Source: Schistocerca nitens
Lineage: Eukaryota > Arthropoda > Insecta > Orthoptera > Acrididae
Assembly: GCF_023898315.1 (NCBI RefSeq)
Contig: NC_064618.1
Span: 188,719,548 to 188,783,547, forward strand
Reading direction: 5' to 3'
Length of the DNA stretch: 64,000 nt
In this document: positions 1 through 10,545 of the stretch, one piece after another
Position numbering within the stretch: position 1 is the stretch's first letter
How the letters are laid out: each line of letters opens with the position of its first letter
Program-made: the position numbers and the translations under genes
Notes under the pieces: model-generated
The model's database searches: none
What the model was told of the DNA's origin: nothing
The model's input: only the letters and a program-made list of their open reading frames with translations

Positions 1-324
1 GCGTCTTGGGGGTCTTATTCCTTCAGTACGGGAGACTACCTACCGATTCACGCACAGTAGCATCTTTCTTAGTCTTTGGCTGACTACTGGTGGTGGTCGT
101 TGCATGCCTGCAACCCAAAATTGGACCCCATTTGATAATACGGCGATTGTTACTGAAATTCCTTTTCTCCTGCTATCGGAGCTTGTTATAAACGTACGTT
201 GGGGTAGGCTGCTGTACTCGAATCCTTCTTCCCCCACCCCCATTTGGTTGTATTATTGTTCAATATTCACCTGTTTAATAAATGAGTCCTTTAATCTTAC
301 ATTCTCCCTTTCATTATATGAAAT
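1..324. other. Left flank, no gene recognised
   Basis: Ordinary AT-rich sequence with only short accidental open frames. The last four bases, AAAT at 321-324, are the left target-site duplication of the LTR element that begins at 325; the matching AAAT is at 8486-8489. Confidence 0.6.
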
Positions 325-873
325 TGTAAGTAGGCTGTTTAGGTTTTTTTATTGGTAACGCCACCTCTGTATGAAAATCACTGGCTGTGCTGTGTGCAGC
401 CTGTGGCTGCTTTGCATTGTTGTAATACTCGCCATTGTAGTGCTAGGCAGCTGGCTGTGAACAGCGCGTAGCGTTGGGCAGTTGGAGGTGAGCCGCCAGC
501 AGTGGTGGATGTGGGGAGAGAGATGGCGGAGTTTTGTAATTTGTCATGAACTGCTATATATATGATGATATCAAGGTAAATACATTGTTTGTTCTCTATT
601 AATATCTTTCATTTGCTAACTATCCCTATCAGTAGTTAGTGCCTTCCATAGTTTGAACCTTTTATTTAGCTAGCAGTAGTGGCGCTAGCTGTATTGCAGT
701 AGTGGGAGTAACCAAGATTTTTGTGAGGTAAGTGATTTGTGAGAAGTACAGGTTAATGTTAGTCAGGGCCATTCTCTTGTAGAGATTATTGAAAGTCAGA
801 TTGCGTTGCGCTAAAAATATTGTGTGTCAGGTTAAGCACAGTCGAGTATAAATTGTTAAAAGGGGACGTTTCA
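325..873 (+). repeat. 5' LTR of element 1
   Basis: 549 bp, TG...CA termini, matching 7937-8485 at about 98 percent by eye with no indels noted. The differences are scattered single substitutions. It contains a TATATATAT stretch and, near its end, a GAGGTAAGTG sequence that resembles a splice donor. Confidence 0.93.
555..563 (+). promoter_or_regulatory. Possible TATA box in the 5' LTR
   Basis: TATATATAT lies 230 bp into the LTR and is unchanged in the 3' LTR copy. A core promoter is expected in the U3 region, but no initiator was identified, so this is a positional suggestion only. Confidence 0.3.
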
Positions 874-875
874 TA

Positions 876-884
876 TGTCGACCC
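876..884 (+). other. Primer-binding site region of element 1, diverged
   Basis: TGTCGACCC begins two bases after the LTR. It lines up with TGGCGACCG at the same place in the minus-strand element, and both leaders then share GGAATCTTCTGA. The TGG expected opposite a tRNA CCA end is changed to TGT, so priming may be impaired in this copy. Confidence 0.45.
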
Positions 885-1172
885 ATAGCCTAGGATACCT
901 CACTGGAATCTTCTGATTTTTTCTTGTAGTTTGTGTAATTAGTGTAGATTTTGTTTATTGCTAGTGCGTAATTGTAGAGAAAATCTCCTTTGTAGTTGCA
1001 GTCTTTCATTGTTGTACAGTAAAACAGGTGTGGCACGCATGTAGATTTGCACCAAGTATTTCGCAGCTGCAATTAACTAGATATTATTTTCAGTGTTATG
1101 TTAATGTGTTCTCTTATTTTTGCTCTTCAAATTGTGCTTTTCTGTGTTGTTGTGTGAAATACTGTGACAATA

Positions 1173-3572
1173 ATGGCGTGTGAAAAACGTAATACTAGGC
1201 TCCAAACTAAATTGAGAAATGACAGTGAAGACGAAAGCAGTGTGTTAGCGCCGCAGAGTAATGAATTAACTAATGTTCAAAGTAGTAATTTGGTAATTGC
1301 GCATAGGGAAATGGAGCGGGTGGCAAACAATGGTGTAGACAGTGAAACAATTAGAGAACAGGGAAGCATTATCGATCGATCGGTCGGCAACAGCTCGCCT
1401 CAGGAATCCGAAATGACAGGAAACAATCTCGCAAATATTGTAGACTCAGGTTTTGGGTCCTCACCGTTTTCTCAAATGAGTCAAGACACATTTTCTGCTT
1501 GTCAAAATGTGAATGTTGCCGGTGCAACTTCACTGCCGAATAGCACTGAGGAACATGTTTCAGACACCAGTGCACTGTTATTACAATTAATGCAACAAAT
1601 GGGACAAAAGCTTCAAAAGTTAGACATAATGGAACAAAATCTTCAAAAGTTAGACATAATGGAACAAAATCTTCAAAAGTTAGACACAGTGGAACAAAAT
1701 CTTAAAAAGTTAGACACAATGGACCAACACCAGAGACAAACACAGCAACAGTTAGACGCAATGGAACAAAATCTTCAAAAGTTAGACACCACACTTGAAC
1801 AAACACGTGAGGATTTAACTAATGAGTTACATCACATTGAATCGAAATGTCAAAAAGTCTGTAACGACGTAAAAACACAAATTTGTGAGCATTTCCAACC
1901 TATTTTTTCGCGTCATGAAAATGCTCTACAGAATCACGAAGCAGCCATAAAAGAACTGCAAACTACTGTTCATGAAAATCATGAAACCTTACAAGCTAAA
2001 TTTGACTCAGTTGCATCTACCGATTCGGTTACGCAACTTGCAAAAACTCAGGAAAACTTGAAGGACACAGTAGATTCGATTTCAACACAAATGGACAATC
2101 TGAAACTTGGTTCAGAAAAACACACTGAGGAAATGTGTTCACTATCGGAGAAAGTAGCCGAACTTTCGGATCAGTTCACTAACTTATCTACGAAGGTAGA
2201 TGATAATCTGAACGACACAAAACCGGTAGTCTTTAATGACACAGAAGAGAGCGAACAAATTAGGAAACTGAAACAAAATCTGAATCAAATTAATACGCAA
2301 CACCAAAGAGAAATCCGCGAAGTACAAGATCAGCTGACACAGGTAATACAAGAATTACGTATTTCAGAGGACACTCGCGCCCCAATACAGGAAGAGGGAC
2401 ATAGAAATACGGATCAACCACAAAATAATAACACAGGACACTTCGGAAATTATGAAAGAAATTGGCAAGGCACACCGAATTTTGAGATGGAACCGCCGAC
2501 ACGACGTAACAATGACCGATATGCTACTCGCCGACACGATGATTTTGACTATAAGCTGTTCATTACTACACGTAAATTCAAAACGTTTAAGAATTCTGCC
2601 AACGACATTCATCCACAAGCGTGGCTCCATCAATTCTCTCATTGTTTTCCTCCCAACTGGTCATTGGAGCACAGGTTAGAATTTATGTGTGGCTACTTAG
2701 AGAATGAACCAGCTGTAAGAATGCGATCGGTCATTCACGATTGCCACAGTGAAAGAGAATTTTACCATGCCTTCCTCTCAGCATATTGGTCTCAAGCTAC
2801 ACAAGACCGAGTAAAACATAGCATCATAATGATGAAACATTTCGAACAATCTGAATTTTCCAGTCTTGTGAAATATTTTGAAGACGTGTTACACAAGAAT
2901 CAGTATCTTTCAAACCCATACAGCCCCTCAGAACTCATCCGCATTTGCTTAATCAAACTGCCTGAACATTTACGACATATTATTTTGGCAGGACGTTGCA
3001 AAGACGACATTGAAGCATTTCAAGGACTCTTACAAGAACTGGAAATTGACACTGACAATCGCAGAACGCGAAAACATGAAAACAACAATTACAGGTCACA
3101 TCAGCCACATATCCGTGATGACAGAAATAATAAATGGACACGACAAGGCTATTCTCACAACACAAATCGTGACCGAAACAGACACCACCCGTGTGACAAC
3201 CGTTGGCAGAGTAGTAATAATTACAGGGAAAGATCACCTCTCCGCGGTAATTATTATCACAGAGACAATCAGAGGAACAGACAATATGGAAACCAAAACA
3301 GTTATTATTACGGGAGACAGAATAACTTTAGACGCAACAGTCCACCGTGCAGTGATAATTCAGGGAGAAATTCTCCACCACGTGACCGACAAGAAAGAAA
3401 CTACAGGAACTACCGACATGACGACAGACGATATGATCGCAACGACAGACCTGAATTGCATCAGAACTGGCGGGATTCAAACAGAGCTGGGCCCTCTCGG
3501 CAAGGCGAATTTGTAGAAGTTCGGTCTCCTAATCCCAATAACAACGCGCGCCAACAAAGAGACAGACAATGA
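1173..3572 (+). CDS. gag: Gag polyprotein of element 1, intact
   Basis: 799 residues. ATG at 1173 is chosen over an in-frame GTG three codons upstream. Gag is the structural protein of the retrotransposon particle. Residues about 140-400 are rich in Q, L, E and K with heptad-like spacing and form a likely coiled coil containing a 10-residue tandem repeat (QKLDIMEQNL type). Residues about 457-628 form a conserved capsid-like block, strongly similar to the Gag of the minus-strand element (shared LEFMCGYLENEPA, QDRVKHS, LAGRCKDD). The C-terminal 170 residues are rich in R, N, Y, H and D and probably bind RNA. I see no CCHC zinc knuckle. The ORF ends CAA-TGA-CTC, the same UGA-CU context as in the second element. 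No frame breaks are visible, so the protein may still be made. Confidence 0.85.
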   Translation: MACEKRNTRLQTKLRNDSEDESSVLAPQSNELTNVQSSNLVIAHREMERVANNGVDSETIREQGSIIDRSVGNSSPQESEMTGNNLANIVDSGFGSSPFSQMSQDTFSACQNVNVAGATSLPNSTEEHVSDTSALLLQLMQQMGQKLQKLDIMEQNLQKLDIMEQNLQKLDTVEQNLKKLDTMDQHQRQTQQQLDAMEQNLQKLDTTLEQTREDLTNELHHIESKCQKVCNDVKTQICEHFQPIFSRHENALQNHEAAIKELQTTVHENHETLQAKFDSVASTDSVTQLAKTQENLKDTVDSISTQMDNLKLGSEKHTEEMCSLSEKVAELSDQFTNLSTKVDDNLNDTKPVVFNDTEESEQIRKLKQNLNQINTQHQREIREVQDQLTQVIQELRISEDTRAPIQEEGHRNTDQPQNNNTGHFGNYERNWQGTPNFEMEPPTRRNNDRYATRRHDDFDYKLFITTRKFKTFKNSANDIHPQAWLHQFSHCFPPNWSLEHRLEFMCGYLENEPAVRMRSVIHDCHSEREFYHAFLSAYWSQATQDRVKHSIIMMKHFEQSEFSSLVKYFEDVLHKNQYLSNPYSPSELIRICLIKLPEHLRHIILAGRCKDDIEAFQGLLQELEIDTDNRRTRKHENNNYRSHQPHIRDDRNNKWTRQGYSHNTNRDRNRHHPCDNRWQSSNNYRERSPLRGNYYHRDNQRNRQYGNQNSYYYGRQNNFRRNSPPCSDNSGRNSPPRDRQERNYRNYRHDDRRYDRNDRPELHQNWRDSNRAGPSRQGEFVEVRSPNPNNNARQQRDRQ
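1611..1790 (+). repeat. 30-bp tandem repeats inside gag
   Basis: Units of 30 bp start at 1611, 1641, 1671 and 1701, each beginning CTTMAAAAGTTAGACA. A diverged spacer and a further partial unit near 1773 follow. The unit length keeps the frame and encodes a 10-residue coiled-coil repeat, so copy number can change without breaking gag. Confidence 0.85.
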
Positions 3573-3621
3573 CTCGCGCCGCAGGCACCCACGTGCGCCG
3601 GCTGGCTCAGAGAAAAATGAC

Positions 3622-3765
3622 ATAGAAGCTAACCTTGAGAAAAATTCCAGTGTTCTTTACCGACGTATACTGCATGATAATTGCGTTAAAGTTGAAACTC
3701 TGAGTACTTTGAAGAGTAAAAGATTGTACCACATTTCAAATGTAAAACCGTTTATTGAAAGATAA
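3622..3765 (+). pseudogene. C-terminal remnant of pol (integrase tail) in element 1
   Basis: The frame read through 3661-3765 encodes a segment containing LHDN, KVETL, KSKR and YHISNVKPF, ending in TAA. It matches the last residues of pol in the minus-strand element (IHDNTVEVETL, HHISNVKIF). Protease, RT, RNase H and the integrase core, about 1050 codons, are absent between the gag stop at 3572 and here. The remnant is in another frame from gag, so no fusion protein is expected. The deletion junction lies between about 3590 and 3640. Confidence 0.8.
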
Positions 3766-6700
3766 TCTGTTTTTTAACTTAGTCTTTGCTATAAAACTTT
3801 TCACTTTACATTACTAGTATGCTTGTCAGACTTAGAATCTGTTAACATGCAACAATGTTTGAAGTTAAATATCCAGTCAAGAACCAAGAGAACGTATTTA
3901 AACAGAAATTACAATTGCATTGTTATAGTGAACAGACAACACAGTGTTGTTACTTGTACATTCTTGCTTGTTAGTTGCACGATTACGTGACGACTATCAG
4001 GCTTACATACTTAGAACATGTACTGGTACTGCTAATGAGATTTTAGTGCAACATTTTGGTTTACTTGAAAATACATTATGGATTCAAGGTGCTTTCTGAG
4101 AGATACCACATGACACAGTGGTTAGTTTATTTCACAGCTACACGACGATATCACGACGCTACTAATGTGTGACACAATTTACCTTGTTGCTTTTGCGGTG
4201 TATCTGCTTTATATCTGCACAGTTTTTTTGAATTCTTCTGGAAAGTAAAACATGTTTTAGTAATAACTTTTGTGGTATAGCTACAATGAGACAGCCTTTT
4301 CCGTAGCACAACAATACGTTACAGCACAGTACTTTCTTCATCATGGCAATAAGCGTAATAACTAAGATATCTATACACAAAGCATTTCACTTTTGTGTAT
4401 CATGAGGTAAGTACATTGACTTCTGCAGAACTTAGCTTTCGGAGGACGATAATTACGACACTACCACAGAATTATCTTACAGCAAGACGCACATTTAGCG
4501 CTATAGGACACGTATTTGAGTGATTAATTTTGTACTTAAAACATTTATTTTTTAAAGATATTTGAAGTACAATGATATAAAGGTTTTCCGTGATACATTT
4601 CATTCCGTTGCTGTAATCTGTAACACCTGAGGATATAATTACATTAATCCTCAGGGGGGTACGCGCTTACTTTGTGTACCATGTGTGTGGCAACCGCAAG
4701 GAACCCTAGCTAATATGGTATTTGCTTATACAACTTTACACATCGGTACCATATTTCTCTAACACACAAATTACACAGCTATCTGATCATGTAACTGAGA
4801 GATAAACATTTTTTTACTACATTAGTGACAGATGTTTACATAATTACACAGTTGAATAACTTCACACGTATGAAATTGCATTTTGTCAGTACTTTGTGAA
4901 CTGTTCATATTTTTTTGGAACCATTGTGATACTATGAGAACTTTGAATGATGTATTTGGTATGGGATCATGATTTTTGAAGTGCGTTTGAGGCGGATGAC
5001 ACTTTTGACATGAGCAGAGAATTTTTTAGGTTTTGAAATTATTGGAGGAAGCTACGACGATTTTGAGAGTTGACTGAGGTATTATGATGTTATTTTTATG
5101 ACGACGATGTGTATTATGCTGCTGAGGTATGTTTATGGTCAAGAAGCTGATGCTATATGAGGAATTTGATTATGCTACATATTTCATATAATGAAATATT
5201 AAAGAAGCGTCGACGAATATATATATGTGTAATAAGGTAAGGAGTAATGAGTAGCGGTTAGGGACACTGACTTGTGAAAAAGGATGTTGGAAACCAAGAA
5301 TCGTACTTTAAGAGGTAGGAAACATGTGTAAATGCGTGAATGTATCACAATGACGGCGAAAAATTTTTGGACACTGTTATATTTATAGGATTTTGTTTCT
5401 ACACATTTGTAACGCAAATTTTCGACCTGTGAATTTTTTATATGAGACTGTCACTGTAGCGAAAACTGCTGTCGTAAATATTTCGGTATGAAAGGTAAGG
5501 GACCGTGACGTAATTCGTTGTGAGCGGCCAGGTGTGCCAGCCGCCTTGAGAAAAAAGCCATTAGGTGGTAGAAAAAAAAAGGGAGGCGATTATCCTCGCT
5601 ATTGACATTTCCTTGTTGAAAGCATACTGTGGAGCTCTTAACTTATGATATTTACTGAAATGCCTAATGAAATGACGAGAAATATTTTTACATCTGCACA
5701 CCTGATTACGACAAGTGTCTTTCTACGAGAGTTGTGAGAATTTCTACTAACTTATGAAATGTTACATGACTATTGAATGATATTTTTATGCTTTGCCTTT
5801 CATAGTTGCTTATTTCATTTGATATCTAGTTTCCAGCTGTGTTGCAGCATGGGTTTTATACAAAAAAAAAATCATTTGCTAATGTGAACACTTTCTGTCA
5901 ACAGATCTATTAAATAATTATTTTATGACCCACATTCTTCGAAAAAGGAGCTCTTGGAATGGAAAGAACAATAAGATGGGACTAATAACAGGAACTGCAT
6001 ACATAATTTTCTTTTCAACTACTTGGTAATTTTTTTTCGTAGAGTAAGTTTTTTGTGATGCATCACTCTAGTGTTAAGATGTGACGTAAGTTTTAAACAT
6101 GGCCATTTTTACTGTAATATTTTTTCTGCTTGAGCTATGTCATGTTTAGGTATAAGTTGCTGCTGTTTGCCAGGCATAGTGTTATTGAATTTGACTTTGT
6201 ATTATTCTGTTAAGCCAGTTTTACTAATGATTTATTTTTATTGTTTGCTGCACATTGCCTTAGATTAGTTGTAATATTACAATTGCTTTGCTAATTTCTT
6301 AATGCTGCTTGCTTCGCAAATCTGCGTTCTTTTTCATTGCTGTTTATATTAATTGTTTTATGTGATGCTGCATTGCCTCGTCCCTTGGTATATATATCTG
6401 AGCTCAGTAGATTTAAGTTAGCTTAAGAGGGGGTAGACTATATAAGAAACTAACTGTGATGAATTTATAAGAAATGCATTGAGAAGCTATCAGAAAATGG
6501 TTTGGCAAAAAAAAAAAAGGATACTGTACAGTGGAGAAAAACTATTTTTGACAGAGGATATGAACAGAATACAGAAAACAGGCTTAGATAGGACTTTTGG
6601 GAATAATGATGAACGAAGGGAGATCTCCATGCAAAATACTGCAGTAAAACAAACCCTGTCCTTTCCTTTTGTGTTATCCCACTATGTGTTTGTGTACCCT

Positions 6701-7917
6701 TGTGTATTTGTTTTCTTCCTATCTCTGTGTAGTTTCATAGAATTTTTTTTCTAATACTATTCACTATGATGAGGAATACTGTTATCCTCAAATATAATTG
6801 GTATTAATAATATGTTATTTAACTTGTAAATATGCTTAGATATTATTTATTCTGTTTTGTTTTAATGCTCATGTGTGAAGTTGATGTTTCAATAATTATT
6901 CTGATCTTTTATGTATTTACTTATGTCATAATTCCTGTAACATTGATGTATATGTTTATTTCTATTGTGTTGTAAAGCCTGTACTACAAATGTTATCTGT
7001 ATTGTTATGTTCTTTAATGATGTATTTTGTACCTTTGTAATTATACTCTCATGTTATAAAATTGTAATTGACAGCAGTTCATCAAATTAAGTAACTTGTA
7101 AGTTCCATTTCACTGCACACGTTTCTGTTGGTCATACTATATGGACAATATGTGACAAGTAGGGACTGTTAGTGTTTGCACATGTGTTAATAATTCAGCA
7201 AGGGACTGGATAACAGCATTGCTGGTTCTAAGGACAATTCCAAAAACTTTGTGAGTGGACAAGTGGTGGTTTATGGACTTGCTATATTAGCCGCAAGACT
7301 CTTCAATGGTGATTGTGCACCTGCACAGTCACAACAGATGGCTGCTGGCCATCTCTACAAGGACTACAGTGGGTCTGCATCCTTGATGACCCACCAGTAC
7401 CATTATCTCTACAAGGACTACAGTGGGTCTACCTCTTTGATGATCCATCAATACCATTATTTCCACAAGGACTGCAGTGGGTCTGCGCCTCTGGTGGCCC
7501 ACCAATACCGTAATCTCTACCGGGACTACAGTGGGTCTGCTCTGTGATGACCTACCAAACGATATTCTTCAAAACTTCGATTGACTCCGCTGTGGGTTTG
7601 CTCTGTTGTGGCCCATTACCTGTCAGCATGTCAAGAGTCAGCACTGTCTTTCCGTTGGAAGGACAACACTACTTCTTCAAGACTGCATGGAAATCCACTA
7701 CTTCCGTGTGCATTTTCTTTTACTGCTCAGACTTTGAGAAAAATACTGCAATGTGATGAATGATCAGGACTGTCTTTATGGACTGTAAGAAAATTTTAGC
7801 TTTTGACCAACATTGTATCAATAAGTGTGTGCATTTGATTTCTTTGTTATTGTAATTATGAAAAATTTTTTTCAAATCTGTATTGGGCACTGCCCAAACC
7901 AATTTGTAAAATTTTTT
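3766..7917 (+). other. Long non-coding 3' region of element 1
   Basis: About 4.2 kb between the pol remnant and the polypurine tract. No ORF resembles env or any known protein; open frames are short and AT-rich. It contains a 9-bp hairpin (CCTGAGGAT at 4626-4634, ATCCTCAGG at 4647-4655), a purine run near 5570-5586 and the 54-bp tandem repeats at 7353-7568. A shorter but comparable region occurs in the minus-strand element. Confidence 0.7.
7353..7568 (+). repeat. 54-bp tandem repeat array, about 4 units
   Basis: Units start at 7353, 7407, 7461 and 7515 with CTCTACAAGGACTACAGTGG or a close variant. A fifth, degenerate unit follows near 7587-7620. The 54-bp unit length leaves one frame open, but no protein family is recognisable. 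Confidence 0.85.
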
Positions 7918-7936
7918 GTGAGGAGCATGGGGGCTA
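7918..7936 (+). other. Polypurine tract of element 1
   Basis: GTGAGGAGCATGGGGGCTA lies directly before the TG of the 3' LTR, the position used to prime plus-strand DNA synthesis. It is purine-rich but interrupted by CAT. Confidence 0.6.
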
Positions 7937-8485
7937 TGTAAGTAGGCTGTTTAGGTTTCTTTATTGGTAACGCCACCTCTGTATGAAAATCACTGGCTGT
8001 GCTGTGTGCAGCCTGTGGCTGCTTTGCATTGTTGTAATACTCGCCATTGTAGTGTTAGGAAGCTGGCTGTGAACAGCGCGTAGCGTTGGGCAGTTGTAGG
8101 TGAGCCACCAGCAGTGGTGGATGTTGGGAGAGAGATGGCGGAGTTTTGTAATTTGTCATGAACTGCTATATATATGATGATATCAAGGTAAATACATTGT
8201 TTGTTCTCTATTAATATCTTTCATTTGCTAACTATCCCTATCAGTAGTTAGTGCCTTCCATAGTTTGAATCTTTTATTTAGCTAGCAGTAGTGGCGCTAG
8301 CTGTATTGCAGTAGTGGGAGTAACCAAGATTTTTGTGAGGTAAGTGATTTGTGAAAAGTACACGTTAATGTTAGTCAGGGCCATTCTCTTGTAGAGATTA
8401 TTGAAAGTCAGATTGCGTTGCGCTAAAAATATTGTATGTCAGGTTAAGCACAGTCGAGTATAAATTGTTAAAAGGGGACGTTTCA
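7937..8485 (+). repeat. 3' LTR of element 1
   Basis: 549 bp, same termini as the 5' LTR and about 10 substitutions from it. It is followed immediately by AAAT, the right target-site duplication (8486-8489). Confidence 0.93.
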
Positions 8486-8489
8486 AAAT

Positions 8490-8860
8490 CACCCCTAGTG
8501 TCACAGGGTAAAGCTGAACTATAACGGTTGCTATAAGGTCGTGCAGGTCTCGAACCATTAACGATAAGCTAAAGATTCAATATCGCACGCCTGGCACGAC
8601 CATTGCACGCATGGCATCGATAACTGTAGTTATCATATTCAGTTATTCCCAATTGATAAACTGGGAAGTGTTCACGGCTCATTGTAAGTACGTGAGCACT
8701 AAATCCATTTGATGTGGTGGAAATAGTGGCTTCTTTTTTACCTTGATGGTTTAGACATAATATCAAAAGTCACAGCCCCTACAGCAAGGAATAGTAACCT
8801 GAAAATAACGAGCCACCGCTTTCAGGGTTCAGAACATAAAATTATATTTTTACGTATAAA
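8490..8860. other. Spacer between the two LTR elements, no gene recognised
   Basis: Unique-looking AT-rich sequence between the convergent elements. Only short open frames, none resembling a known protein. Confidence 0.5.
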
Positions 8861-9053
8861 GAGTGAGATAGGGAGTGAAATTTGTACCAAGGCGAGAAAT
8901 CGAAACCGTGTCTGCTGCTTACTAGGCAGGTGCGTTAGCCACTAAGCCACCTTGGAACAGTGGTTTGCACCACTGCATGGCTTGCCCTGTCTCACCTCCC
9001 TCCTCGGGCCAAATTCTCACTGCCGCCCCAGTCTACTTTAAATACCTCTTTAC
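8861..9053 (-). repeat. tRNA-derived SINE copy, degenerate
   Basis: Read on the minus strand, the stretch near 8955-8885 contains TGGCTTAGTGG, an A-box-like sequence, and GGTTTCGATTT, a B-box-like sequence, with the tRNA-like text CACCTGCCTAGTAAGCAG between them. The same text recurs on the plus strand near 20900, so this is a repeat family and not a tRNA gene. The minus-strand LTR element inserted just to its right. Confidence 0.6.
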
Positions 9054-9057
9054 ACAT

Positions 9058-9813
9058 TGCATGGGGGCTTAATTAAATGAAATGAAAATCATTTTAATTT
9101 TTGGTAGCTGTATGTCCGATTACGCTATGTCTCGTAAACGGTTGGCCCTGACTAGTATTATTACGCTATCTGACTGCATAGAACAACAACAAAGAATGAA
9201 ATGGAAATTTTCATTACCACAATTAATTAATTAAGTCCCCAGCAACTATAAAACCTACGAAACCAAAGCACAAGTGTAACTGTTCTGTGTGTGGAAGTAT
9301 GACTCAACGTACGCATCTGGCACGGTTCTTCTTCAACAACACAAGAAATTTTAAATATCATTTATACTGAATTAATTAAAGAAAATAGAAATACCATAAT
9401 TACTCAAGAGAACCAGAATTACACTCTAATACAAGAACACAAGCCAGATGCTTTGTTGACTGAACCTGTAATGACGCATTATTCAGGACATTGAAATAAT
9501 GAGAAAGAAAAGAAAAGTAGTTTGTTACCTTAATTTATATTGATGAAAAGCACTCTAGACATTACAATCTCTCCACACCGACTCGCTACTATCACATCTC
9601 AACAAGAACTTTTCAGTATCACATCTCAGCAAGCACTGCCTACTAGCTCATCTCAACAAACACTCCTCACTACGACATCTCAGCACTGACTACCACGAGT
9701 TCTCCCAAAGCACTGCCCACTACGAGTTCTCAATAATCACTGCCAGTGGAGGCGGCGGAACAATGCTCTCTAGCGCGATCTCTGGCGCTGTGGCTCAGTG
9801 TAGCCACCTTTCA
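9058..9813 (-). repeat. 3' LTR of element 2
   Basis: 756 bp on the left side of the element, which is its 3' side because it is on the minus strand. On the plus strand it runs from TGCATGGGGG to CCACCTTTCA. It matches 19810-20564 closely over most of its length, but the first 70 bp or so differ much more. Degenerate repeats built on CACATCTCARCAA lie at about 9587-9745. Confidence 0.92.
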
Positions 9814-9829
9814 TATGCCCTTCCTCCAC
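9814..9829 (-). other. Polypurine tract of element 2
   Basis: On the minus strand, GTGGAGGAAGGGCATA lies directly before the TGAAAGG start of the 3' LTR. This is the expected site for plus-strand primer formation. Confidence 0.75.
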
Positions 9830-10203
9830 GGCTAGAATTTGATGGTATTTTTGCCAGCATTGGTGGTGAAAATACCACCAAATTCGTCAAAAAAATACAG
9901 ACAAAAATAAAAGATAATATTAATGCGTAAATATCATATAACTAGATAAAATTGGGGCTTTGCACTGACCTTTCAATAACCTAATATATAAAATACAGTA
10001 AGCAATAAAAATTCTTTCATACATGTGACTTTACATAATAGTTTACACAAGTATTATGTGGTTAAACAGTTCAATCAATAGCGTCAGCAATGACGAATAT
10101 GTGCAGGTAAGAGTCTCATACCTTTTCACAAACAGTAATACACAAAAAATCTGTTTATACAAATATTCACATAGACGCTTTCCATAGCTCAAGAATAAGC
10201 AGT

Positions 10204-10545
10204 TGACAGTTCCAGCAGTAGCACCCAGCAATGGTCAACATGTGCAAATACCAACAAGTAACATTATTTCAATAGAAGCAGTCCATCAGTGGCACCCAGC
10301 AATGTTGAGCAGGTGCAGACAGCAACAGGTGACATCTTTTCAGTAGAAGCAGTCCATCAGTGGCACCCAGCTATGTTGAACAGGTGCAGACACCCACAAG
10401 TAACATCTTTTCAGTAGAAGCAGTCCATCAGTGGCACCCAGCAATGTTGAGCAGGTGCAGACATCAACAAGTAACACCATTTCAGTAGAAGCAGTACATC
10501 AGTGGCACCCAGTAATGTTGACCAGTTGCTGACCGCAGTCCATAA
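10204..10545 (-). repeat. 71-bp tandem repeat array, nearly 5 units
   Basis: GAAGCAGTCCATCAGTGGCA or a close variant starts at 10275, 10346, 10417 and 10488, an exact 71-bp period. A more diverged unit lies upstream from about 10204, and the last unit is partial. Confidence 0.88.

Larger units (their letters stand above)
325..8485 (+). mobile_element. Ty3/Gypsy-type LTR retrotransposon with gag but almost no pol (element 1)
   Basis: An 8161-bp unit bounded by two 549-bp direct repeats that both start TGTAAGTAGG and end GACGTTTCA, flanked by the 4-bp duplication AAAT. I count about 10 substitutions between the LTRs (roughly 1.8 percent), so the insertion is fairly recent. Inside are a diverged primer-binding region, a 799-residue gag ORF, a remnant of about 48 codons matching only the extreme C-terminus of the pol of the element at 9058-20564, about 4.2 kb without coding potential, and a purine-rich tract before the 3' LTR. 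It cannot make its own enzymes. It is either a non-autonomous relative mobilised in trans or a defective copy. Assignment to Ty3/Gypsy rests on Gag similarity to the second element, whose domain order is of that type. Confidence 0.9.

Noticed and set aside
3010-3516. 168-codon plus-strand frame rich in T and I
   Set aside because: It lies inside gag of element 1 in another phase. Its composition (alternating T, I, D) reflects the codons of the R/N-rich Gag tail.
8880-8955. tRNA gene candidate; similar candidates near 20900, 23330, 56130 and 59190
   Set aside because: A- and B-box-like motifs are present, but stems are imperfect and the sequences recur with common 3' bodies, so these are SINE heads.
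10204-10545. CRISPR-like regular repeats
   Set aside because: The 71-bp units are contiguous without unique spacers, in a eukaryotic retrotransposon; this is an ordinary tandem array.
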